From the NCBI RefSeq assembly GCF_020889685.1, contig NZ_JACMYO010000057.1:1-45003 (forward strand): 45,003 nt of DNA. Reading direction: 5' to 3'. Positions 17,984-24,866 of the stretch are shown here, in pieces. The stretch comes from Bradyrhizobium oropedii (GTDB lineage: Bacteria > Pseudomonadota > Alphaproteobacteria > Rhizobiales > Xanthobacteraceae). Each line of letters begins with the position of its first letter. The first letter of the stretch is position 1. The notes below the pieces were generated by a model, which was not told the DNA's origin, ran no database searches, and saw nothing but the letters and a program-made list of their open reading frames with translations. The position numbers and the translations under genes were made by a program.

Positions 17984-18013
17984 TTGACAAACTGATTAGA
18001 TAATTACTAATCA
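17984..18013 (+). promoter_or_regulatory. Candidate sigma70-type promoter with overlapping operator for the 18058-22589 operon
   Basis: TTGACA (17984-17989) and TAATCA (18008-18013) are separated by 18 nt. A 7-bp inverted repeat TGATTAG (17993-17999) / CTAATCA (18007-18013) overlaps the spacer and -10 box, where a repressor would block RNA polymerase. The IclR-type regulator at the operon's end is the natural candidate. The rest of the 335-bp gap (17723-18057) shows no gene. Confidence 0.5.
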
Positions 18014-18057
18014 CGAGATAACCCGCCGAAGAACGCGGACATCCAGGAGGAGGAACG

Positions 18058-19257
18058 ATGAGACATTTCTTGTCGGCAGCCATTCTCGCGGCAATGACGA
18101 CGGCCGCGCACGCCCAGATTTCCGATGACGTCGTGCGCATCGGGGTGCTGACAGACCTGTCGAGCTGGGGGCGCGACAATTCCGGCCCAGGCTCGGTCGA
18201 GGCGGCCAAGATGGCGGTGGAGGAATTTGGTCCGACCGTGCTCGGCAAGCCGATCGAGATCATTTCGGCCGACCACCAGATGAAGACCGATGTCGGCGTG
18301 CAGATCGTGCGCGGCTGGTTCGACAACAACAAGGTCGACGCCGTCGTCGACATTCCCAACTCCGGCATCGCGATCGCCGTGCACAATATGGTGCGCGAGC
18401 GCAACAAGATCGCGCTGCTGTCCGGCCCCGGCGCAAGCTCGCTGACCGACGAGTTGTGCAGCCCCAACACCGTGCACTTCACCTACGACACCTACGCGCT
18501 GTCGAAGGTCACGGCGTCGGCGGTGATCGCGGAAGGCGGCAAGTCCTGGTACTTCATCACCGCGGATTACGCCTTCGGCCAGCAGCTCGAGAAGGACGCG
18601 ACGCGCTTCATCAACGAGATGGGCGGCAAGGTGCTCGGCGGCGTCAAGCATCCGACCAACACCGCCGACTTCTCGTCCTTTGCGCTGCAGGCGCAGAGCT
18701 CGAAGGCCGACGTGGTGGCGTTCGCCAATGCCGGCCAGGACACCGACAATTCGATCAAGCAATCCGGCGAGTTCGGCCTCGTGCAGGGCGGCCAGAAGCT
18801 GGTCGGCCTGTTGATGTTCGACACCGACGTGCATGCGATCGGCCTCAATGCCGCGCAGGGCACCTATATGACGACGGCGTCGTACTGGAACATGGACGAC
18901 AAGACGCGCGCCTGGTCGAAGAAGTTCTTCGCCCGCACCAACGTGATGCCGACCATGATCCAGACCGGCGTCTACGGCTCGGTGTTGCATTATCTGAAGG
19001 CGATCAAGGCCGCCGGCACCGACGATCCCAAGGCGGTGATGGCCAAGATGCGCGAGCTGCCGATCGAGGACACCTTCGTGCATGGCGGAAAACTGCGCGA
19101 GGACGGCCGCGTCATTCGCGACATGTATCTGGCGAAGGTGAAGAAGCCCTCGGAATCCAAGGAGCCGTGGGACTATCTCGACATCATCAAGACGGTGAAG
19201 GGCGAGGACGCCTATCGTCCGGTCTCCGAGTCGAAGTGCCCGCTGCTCAAGAAATAG
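18058..19257 (+). CDS. ABC transporter solute-binding protein, Leu/Ile/Val-binding (LivK-like) family
   Basis: 399 aa with a strong GGAGGAGG ribosome-binding site. Residues 1-20 are a Sec signal peptide ending AHA. The mature protein begins ISDDVVRIGVLTDLSSW and follows the periplasmic-binding-protein type I fold throughout (FITADYAFGQQLEKDA, PTNTADFSSFALQAQ). Members of this subgroup often bind carboxylic or aromatic acids rather than amino acids. No permease or ATPase genes are adjacent, so the protein must share a transporter encoded elsewhere or act in sensing. It heads a set with a flavoprotein, an SDR and an IclR regulator, which points to uptake of a degradable carbon source. Confidence 0.87.
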   Translation: MRHFLSAAILAAMTTAAHAQISDDVVRIGVLTDLSSWGRDNSGPGSVEAAKMAVEEFGPTVLGKPIEIISADHQMKTDVGVQIVRGWFDNNKVDAVVDIPNSGIAIAVHNMVRERNKIALLSGPGASSLTDELCSPNTVHFTYDTYALSKVTASAVIAEGGKSWYFITADYAFGQQLEKDATRFINEMGGKVLGGVKHPTNTADFSSFALQAQSSKADVVAFANAGQDTDNSIKQSGEFGLVQGGQKLVGLLMFDTDVHAIGLNAAQGTYMTTASYWNMDDKTRAWSKKFFARTNVMPTMIQTGVYGSVLHYLKAIKAAGTDDPKAVMAKMRELPIEDTFVHGGKLREDGRVIRDMYLAKVKKPSESKEPWDYLDIIKTVKGEDAYRPVSESKCPLLKK

Positions 19258-19267
19258 GATCGATCGC

Positions 19268-20986
19268 GTGGCCAACCAAGAAACGTATGAATGCGATGCG
19301 CTGGTCGTCGGCTCCGGCTGCGCCGGGCTGTCGGCAGCGGTCACCGCCGGCCATCACGGCCTGAAGGTCCTGGTGGTCGAGAAGGAGCCGCGCTTCGGCG
19401 GCACCACCGCGCGCTCCGGCGGCTGGCTGTGGATTCCCGGTACCTCGCTGGCCAAGGCCTGGGGCATCGAGGAGAGCCCCGATCAGGCAAGAACCTATCT
19501 GCGCCATGAAGCCGGCAACAGCTTCGACGCGGCGCGCGTCGATGCGTTCCTGACCGAAGGGCCAAAGGCGGTCGACTTCTTCACGACCAGCACTGCGGTG
19601 CGCTTTGACATGCCGCTGACCTTTCCGGACTACCACGCGGAAGCGCCCGGCGGCGCGCAAGGCGGCCGTTCGATGGTGACGCGGCCGTTCGACGCCCATG
19701 AGCTCGGCGATGCCCTCAAGGATCTCGGCAGCCCCCTGCCCGAGCTCACGGTGTTCGGAATGATGCTCGGCTCCGGCAAGGAGATCGTGCATTTCATGCG
19801 CGCGACGCGGTCGCTGGCGTCGGCGGCCTATGTCGCCAAGCGGCTGTCGAAACACGCGCTAGACGTGATGCGCAACGGCCGCGGCATGACGCTGACCAAC
19901 GGCAATGCGCTGGCGGGACGGCTGGCGAAATCCGCCTTCGACCTCAAGATCCCGCTCTGGCTCAATTCGCCGGTGCGCGAATTGATCGTCGAGAACGGCG
20001 TGGTGCGCGGCGCGGTCGTCGAGCACGAGGGACGTACCATCCGCGTCAACGCCAAACGCGGCGTGGTGCTCGCCTGCGGTGGCTTTCCGCATGACGTCGC
20101 GCGGCGGCAGAAGATGTTTCCGCATGCGCCCACTGGAAAAGAGCATTACTCGCCGGGCCCGACGGGCAACACCGGTGACGGCCTGCGGCTTGCGGAATCC
20201 GCCGGCGGCCGCGTCGACGACTCGCTGCCGAATGCGGCGGCCTGGGTGCCGGTCTCGGTCACCACGCGCAAGGACGGCTCAAAGGGCGTGATGCCGCATT
20301 TCATCGATCGCGCCAAACCCGGCGTGATCGCTGTCATGCGCGACGGCAAGCGCTTTGCCAATGAAGGCAATTCCTACCACGACTTCGTGCAGGCGATGAT
20401 CAAGGCGGCGATGCCCGGCGAAGAGATCGCTGCGCACCTCATCTGCGATCACGAGACGCTGCGCAAATACGGTCTCGGCTGCGTGCCGCCGCGTCCGATG
20501 CCGCTCGGCCACCACCTGAAGACCGGCTATCTCAGGCGCGGCGCGACACTGTCGGAGCTTGCCGCCCAGGCCGGCATCGATGCCAGAGCGCTCGAGGCAA
20601 CTGTCGCGGCGTTCAACACGACCGCGGCCGAGGGACGCGATCCTGCCTTTGGGAAGGGCTCGCGCGCCTACAACCGCTATCAGGGCGACGCGCTGCACGG
20701 GCCCAATCCCTGCATCGCACCGATCCAGCACGGGCCGTTCTACGCCATCAAGATGGTGATCGGCGATCTCGGCACCTATGCCGGCATCCGGACCGATGCC
20801 AACGCCCGCGCGCTCGATGCCGACGGCCAGCCGATTGCCGGCCTCTACGCCGCCGGCAACGACATGGCGAGCATCATGGGCGGCAACTATCCCGGCGCCG
20901 GCATCACACTCGGCCCTGCGCTGACCTTCGGCTATATCGCGGGCAAGCACATCGCCGGTGCCGCGGCAGAGAGAAGCGCGGCATGA
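19268..20986 (+). CDS. FAD-dependent oxidoreductase (fumarate reductase/3-ketosteroid dehydrogenase flavoprotein superfamily)
   Basis: 572 aa from a GTG at 19268 with AGGA 8 nt upstream. FAD is bound by DALVVGSGCAGLSAAVTAG (residues 9-27) and EKEPRFGGTTARSGGWLWIPG. The C-terminal FAD block is GLYAAGNDMASIMGGNYPG, then GITLGPALTFGYIAG. This is the KstD/fumarate-reductase-like class, which introduces or reduces a C=C double bond next to a carbonyl. Without active-site comparison I cannot tell a ketosteroid dehydrogenase from another alpha,beta-desaturase. It starts 10 bp after the solute-binding gene and overlaps the SDR start by 4 bp (ATGA), so it is translationally coupled. Confidence 0.85.
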   Translation: MANQETYECDALVVGSGCAGLSAAVTAGHHGLKVLVVEKEPRFGGTTARSGGWLWIPGTSLAKAWGIEESPDQARTYLRHEAGNSFDAARVDAFLTEGPKAVDFFTTSTAVRFDMPLTFPDYHAEAPGGAQGGRSMVTRPFDAHELGDALKDLGSPLPELTVFGMMLGSGKEIVHFMRATRSLASAAYVAKRLSKHALDVMRNGRGMTLTNGNALAGRLAKSAFDLKIPLWLNSPVRELIVENGVVRGAVVEHEGRTIRVNAKRGVVLACGGFPHDVARRQKMFPHAPTGKEHYSPGPTGNTGDGLRLAESAGGRVDDSLPNAAAWVPVSVTTRKDGSKGVMPHFIDRAKPGVIAVMRDGKRFANEGNSYHDFVQAMIKAAMPGEEIAAHLICDHETLRKYGLGCVPPRPMPLGHHLKTGYLRRGATLSELAAQAGIDARALEATVAAFNTTAAEGRDPAFGKGSRAYNRYQGDALHGPNPCIAPIQHGPFYAIKMVIGDLGTYAGIRTDANARALDADGQPIAGLYAAGNDMASIMGGNYPGAGITLGPALTFGYIAGKHIAGAAAERSAA

Positions 20987-21747
20987 ACGCAACGGCGCAC
21001 CTGCTTGCGGGCAAGCGCGCGCTCGTCACCGGCGCCGCACATGGCAACGGACGCGCCATCGCGCTCGGCCTCGCGGCGCATGGCGCCGATGTCGCGGTCG
21101 CAGACATCGATCTCGCCGGCGCCGAGCAGACCGCAGCCGACATTCGCCTGCGCGGTCGCGCCGCCTGGCCGTTCGCACTCGACGTCACCGATGCGGAGGC
21201 ATGCTCCGCGCTGGCGCAAAAGATGGCGCGTGAGATCGGGCCGATCGCGATCCTGGTCAACAATGCCGGCATCATCATCCGTGAAGGCATCACTTCGCCG
21301 CGCGCCCACGACAATTGGCGACGGGTGCTCGACGTCAATTTGACCGGCAGCTTCAACGTCACCCACGCCTTCCTGCCGGCGCTGCGCGAGACGCGCGGCA
21401 CGATCATCAATCTCGGCTCGATCGCCTCCTTCCTCGGGGTTGCCGATACGCTCGGCTATGCGCCGTCCAAGGGCGGCGTGAAGCTCTTCACCCAGGCGCT
21501 TGCCCGCGAGCTTGCCGCCGACGGCATTCGCGTCAATGCAATCGCGCCCGGCGTGATCGAAACGGCGATGACCGAGGAGACCCGCAACGACCCTGCCCGG
21601 CTCGCCGGATTTCTGGGCCGCACGCCGCTCGGCCGCGTCGGGCAACCGGAGGAGCTGGTCGGTCCGGTGGTGTTCCTGGCGTCGGAGCTGGCGTCTTATG
21701 TGAACGGCGTGACCATGCCCGTCGACGGAGGCTTTCTCGCCGTATAA
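20983..21747 (+). CDS. Short-chain dehydrogenase/reductase
   Basis: 254 aa, a classical SDR. The cofactor motif GAAHGNGRAIALGLA lies near residue 18, NNAGI at about 89-93, a catalytic Ser in INLGSIASF, and the Tyr/Lys pair in GYAPSKGG. The C-terminal PVDGGFLAV ending is typical. It probably oxidises or reduces a hydroxyl/keto group on the same substrate as the flavoprotein; specificity is unknown. The start codon overlaps the flavoprotein stop. Confidence 0.9.
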   Translation: MNATAHLLAGKRALVTGAAHGNGRAIALGLAAHGADVAVADIDLAGAEQTAADIRLRGRAAWPFALDVTDAEACSALAQKMAREIGPIAILVNNAGIIIREGITSPRAHDNWRRVLDVNLTGSFNVTHAFLPALRETRGTIINLGSIASFLGVADTLGYAPSKGGVKLFTQALARELAADGIRVNAIAPGVIETAMTEETRNDPARLAGFLGRTPLGRVGQPEELVGPVVFLASELASYVNGVTMPVDGGFLAV

Positions 21748-21788
21748 GGACGTTGTCGAAAGAGCTGGCAAGATCACATGGCGAGCAG

Positions 21789-22589
21789 ATGACGAGAGAA
21801 AGCCGCGGCATACAGTCGATCGAGGTCGGCGGGGAATTGCTCCGCGCGCTCGCCCGCAGCGGCGAACCGATGATGCTGCGCGATCTCGCGCGCGAAGCCG
21901 GCATGCCGCCGGCCAAGGCACATCCCTATCTCGTCAGCTTTTCCCGCATCGGCCTCATCGAGCAGGACGAGACCACCGGCCGCTACGAGATCGGCGCGCT
22001 GGCGCTCGAGCTCGGCCTGATCAGCCTGCGCCGGCTCTCCGCCGTGCGGATCGCGACGCCGCGGATCGCTACGCTCGCCGACAGCATCAATCACGCGGTG
22101 TCGCTGTCGGTCTGGGGCACCCATGGCGCGACCGTGGTGCGGCTCGAGGAGCCGAGCCATCCCGTGCATATCGCGATGCGCGTCGGATCGGTGGTGGCCC
22201 TGCTCGAGACCGCGACCGGCCGTGCCTTCGCCGCCTTCATGCCGCCGAACGCCGTCAGGACCGCGCTCGAAAGCGGCCTCGATCGCCTCGGCGTCGGCTA
22301 CAATCCGAAGCGAGAGACAATCAATTCGAAGACCACCGAGATGCTTGCCGAGGTACGCAGCCACGGGCTCGCGCGCGCGATCGGCGATCCCCTACCCGGC
22401 GTCAACGCCTTCGCAGCGCCGGTGTTCGATCACGCCGGCCACGTCGCGCTGGTCATCACCGCGATGGGCCCGGAAGGTACCTTCGACGCCGGCTGGGACA
22501 GCGCTATCGCAACGGCGCTGCGCAATTGTGCAAACGACATCTCGCGGCAGCTTGGGCACGGCACGGCCTCGGCATCGATGCTACGGTGA
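21789..22589 (+). CDS. IclR-family transcriptional regulator
   Basis: 266 aa from the ATG at 21789; the ribosome-binding site is weak and the exact start is uncertain. The N-terminal winged helix (IQSIEVGGELLRALARSG, then MLRDLAREAGMPPAKAHPYLVSFSRIGLI) precedes the IclR effector-binding domain, with ATGRAFAAFMPP and INAFAAPVFDHAGH-type segments. IclR proteins are effector-responsive repressors or activators of catabolic operons. It is 41 bp behind the SDR and likely regulates the same operon; the inverted repeat at 17993-18013 is a candidate site. Confidence 0.88.
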   Translation: MTRESRGIQSIEVGGELLRALARSGEPMMLRDLAREAGMPPAKAHPYLVSFSRIGLIEQDETTGRYEIGALALELGLISLRRLSAVRIATPRIATLADSINHAVSLSVWGTHGATVVRLEEPSHPVHIAMRVGSVVALLETATGRAFAAFMPPNAVRTALESGLDRLGVGYNPKRETINSKTTEMLAEVRSHGLARAIGDPLPGVNAFAAPVFDHAGHVALVITAMGPEGTFDAGWDSAIATALRNCANDISRQLGHGTASASMLR

Positions 22590-22629
22590 GGTGAACCGGA
22601 GTTCAGGGCCTGGAGACATCAGATCAAAG

Positions 22630-23256
22630 ATGAATAAGCGCACGACGTTTCCGTCCACCGCTATCCTCGGCCTGCTTGCCAGCCTGATGAGCAGCCCAAT
22701 GCCCGCATTGGCGCAGGGCGTCAAAGCGCCGTCCCCCGATCCGGAGTTGCGTGGCGAGTGGCGCCGCGCCGGGCCCGGCTTTGCCTGCGAGGTGGTGACG
22801 GGCAACAAGCAGCAGCCGGACCCCGACCAGCTCATCATCGCCTGCCAGCGGCTGGGAGCGCTCAGCGTCGGCGTTCCCGAGTCCGCATTGATTGCGAGCT
22901 TCGGAGAGCCGCAACGCAAGCTCGATCAGCCCGACAACGCCGTTGGCTACGTGTACTTCCTCGGAAAGCCGCAGCAGTACCCCTATGTGGTCGGCACCGT
23001 GAAAGCGGGCCGCGTCATCGCGCTGCAGGCATCCGGGGAAGCGCCAGTCGCCGCGGCAAGCTTCAACCAGGTCAACCTCGGCGACTCCACCGACAAACTT
23101 CGGGCGCGGTTCGGCATTGCCTTCCATGTCGGACCGAGCGGGCTCGCCAACACCGATCTCTGGAGCTACGGCCAGTGGCCATTCTCCTTCGAGGTCCGGA
23201 ATGAGCGGGTCACCTCGATCCGCATCACGGATCCGACCGCCAAGCCGACGCGCTGA
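22630..23256 (+). CDS. Exported protein with two similar domains (BamE/SmpA-like pattern)
   Basis: 208 aa from the ATG at 22630. A signal peptide ends near residue 28 (PMPALAQG). The mature part seems to contain a duplicated unit. The first half has LSVGVPESALIASFGEPQ, then strands and GTVKAGRVIALQ. The second has VNLGDSTDKLRARFGIAF, then strands and EVRNERVTSIRI. The pattern 'G..s..L...fG.p' plus strands resembles BamE/SmpA-like small periplasmic domains, but this is a guess from pattern only. Two cysteines (FACEVV, IIACQR) flank residue 60 and could pair. It lies between the catabolic operon and the secretion locus with no clear link to either. Confidence 0.65.
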   Translation: MNKRTTFPSTAILGLLASLMSSPMPALAQGVKAPSPDPELRGEWRRAGPGFACEVVTGNKQQPDPDQLIIACQRLGALSVGVPESALIASFGEPQRKLDQPDNAVGYVYFLGKPQQYPYVVGTVKAGRVIALQASGEAPVAAASFNQVNLGDSTDKLRARFGIAFHVGPSGLANTDLWSYGQWPFSFEVRNERVTSIRITDPTAKPTR

Positions 23257-23663
23257 GTCTCTGCACAAGGCGCGGCCGCGGGCTTAGGGCGGAACGAAGA
23301 TCAGAGCTCGGCCACATCATGTCGCGACGCATCCTCGTCGCATTTGGTAGTTGCATTCAGCGAATTGGCGCCGTCATTTGTCTTTGCAACATGGCGTCGG
23401 CGCGACGACGAACGAGGAATGAGACCGACGGTTGTGTGACGTACGTCGCAAAGCTTGGCAGCACATCGCGGCGGCTATCGATGGGGCATTCCCGCGGGTT
23501 CCAGTATGGCCACCGCCGGTTCCTGATCTCAATGAATGAACCTTACGACAGAATCTCGTGACGTATTTTTCGTTGAAGCTTGGTCATTGTGATCGGCCAG
23601 CCGCAACAATCATCATTGTTCGTTTTCGAAATGGTCCTTTTCGGGCCGACAAGGAGAAGTGTG
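23257..23663. other. 407-bp intergenic stretch upstream of the secretion locus
   Basis: No convincing gene. The last 100 bp are clearly more AT-rich than the surroundings, as expected for a promoter, and hold the inverted repeat AACAAT-CATC-ATTGTT at 23605-23620, 44 bp before the cargo start. Confidence 0.5.
23605..23620. promoter_or_regulatory. Inverted repeat upstream of the proposed secreted repeat protein
   Basis: AACAAT and ATTGTT, 6-bp perfect arms with a 4-nt spacer, lie inside an AT-rich block. It could be an operator or a 5' leader hairpin. No promoter boxes were assigned with confidence. Confidence 0.35.
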
Positions 23664-24518
23664 ATGCCATTTGTGCCAACACCTTTGCAAAACAATGTTG
23701 TCATCCAGAACAATACCACCGGCGTAGTCGATTATCTGAAATACGAAGGCTCGACGCTGGTGTCGTCCGTTGCCCAGGACTACGGAATCGGCGCGGATTG
23801 GAAGGTCGTCGCCGACAATACGAGCACGCTGGTCATACAAAACGACAAGACGGGCTTCGTCGACTTTCTCGGGATCGGAGCCAGCGGCGCGCTGATGTCC
23901 TCCGCGATGAGCACGACAGCCCTGCCGCGCCTCTTCGGCTATTCGTCGGACACCGGCGAGTTTGGCTCGCAGCTCGCCGACGGCGAGATCGACATGTTGA
24001 AGTTCGATACGACGACCGGAGCCCTGACGGGCAGCAGCCTGGTCGCGGGAAGCGCTGGACTGCCGACCGCCGTCGGCATTTCAACCTGGAATCTGAACAC
24101 GCCGGCATGGGCTGGAATCAGCAGCCCTGGCCTGAATGCCGACGTCATCGATACCCAAACGGCGAGCGGCCAGCTCGATGTCATCGGGTTGGGCGGCAAC
24201 TTCATTGGCGGCCTCAACGTCCAGACGAGCTTCCTGGCCGCTGGCGGCGTTGGTAGTCCGGCGATCGGAGACGTCAATTCGGACTCCGCCAGTACGGGGT
24301 ACAACTACCAGAACGGCGCCGGCAATCCGCAAGGTTTGGAAGCAACGACGATGACGGCGGGCGGGCAGATCGACCTGCTCTACTGGGACGTCGGCACGCC
24401 CGATACGGCCAACGCCGGCGTGCTCTATGCCAGCAATATGCTCACCGGCAGCTACGCCGGCTGGAGCGTCGTCGAAGGCGGCGCGATTGAGAGTGGGCAC
24501 GTGTTCCCCGTGTCGTAA
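23664..24518 (+). CDS. Signal-less repeat protein, proposed type I secretion cargo
   Basis: 284 aa from the ATG at 23664, with AAGGAG 8 nt upstream. There is no N-terminal signal peptide or membrane helix. The protein is rich in Gly, Ser, Thr, Asp and Asn and nearly free of Lys/Arg and Cys, the usual make-up of proteins secreted by type I systems. It has five imperfect repeats, each with the core G-x-(V/I/L)-D followed by two hydrophobic residues: GVVDYL (20-25), GFVDFL (64-69), GEIDML (107-112), GQLDVI (169-174), GQIDLL (234-239). Each is followed by a 'G.l..S' strand. RTX nonapeptides (GGxGxDxUx) are absent. The next two genes encode an HlyB/HlyD-like pair, so cargo status is a contextual inference. 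I recognise no named family; a beta-propeller or FG-GAP-like fold is possible. Confidence 0.75.
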   Translation: MPFVPTPLQNNVVIQNNTTGVVDYLKYEGSTLVSSVAQDYGIGADWKVVADNTSTLVIQNDKTGFVDFLGIGASGALMSSAMSTTALPRLFGYSSDTGEFGSQLADGEIDMLKFDTTTGALTGSSLVAGSAGLPTAVGISTWNLNTPAWAGISSPGLNADVIDTQTASGQLDVIGLGGNFIGGLNVQTSFLAAGGVGSPAIGDVNSDSASTGYNYQNGAGNPQGLEATTMTAGGQIDLLYWDVGTPDTANAGVLYASNMLTGSYAGWSVVEGGAIESGHVFPVS

Positions 24519-24866
24519 ATTTTGCGGCACGAAGTCGTTCAGTTTGAACTGAGAGGATTGCAGCCGGACGTCGTCCGGCTGCAATCCTCCGCATCGGTCG
24601 GTGTGCTGAGAGCCACGCGGTCGAGACCCCAACTGTGTTCTCAATCACATAAATTGACGCAGCGAAGCAGTAACGTTCAGCTCGCTGACGAGCACATTCT
24701 GGAATTTCTCATTACTTGCATAGTTCCGTTGAACCTCGTGCGACGCCTGCGCACAAATTGAATATTTTGAAAACGAAGTCCGGCGCGGCTGTGATCGCTG
24801 CGGACACCTCCGAAGTTATGCGGCCGAAATATTGAGCCGCGACAATTATTGCAGAGGGCGACCCAC
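24519..24866. other. 348-bp gap between cargo and transporter genes
   Basis: No gene is supported. The first part holds the strong hairpin at 24553-24589. The remainder, from about 24640, is more AT-rich and could contain a second promoter for the transporter genes; no clear -35/-10 pair was assigned. Confidence 0.5.
24553..24589. terminator. 17-bp perfect hairpin after the cargo gene, no T-run
   Basis: GAGGATTGCAGCCGGAC (24553-24569), a GTC loop and GTCCGGCTGCAATCCTC (24573-24589) form a perfect 17-bp stem 34 bp after the cargo stop. No T-tract follows on either strand. It may therefore be a weak terminator, a processing or stability hairpin, or a protein-dependent attenuator that lets a fraction of transcripts reach the transporter genes. 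Confidence 0.6.

Noticed and set aside
23319..23561. 80-codon open frame in the gap before the secretion locus
   Set aside because: No ribosome-binding site, no recognisable composition, signal or family.
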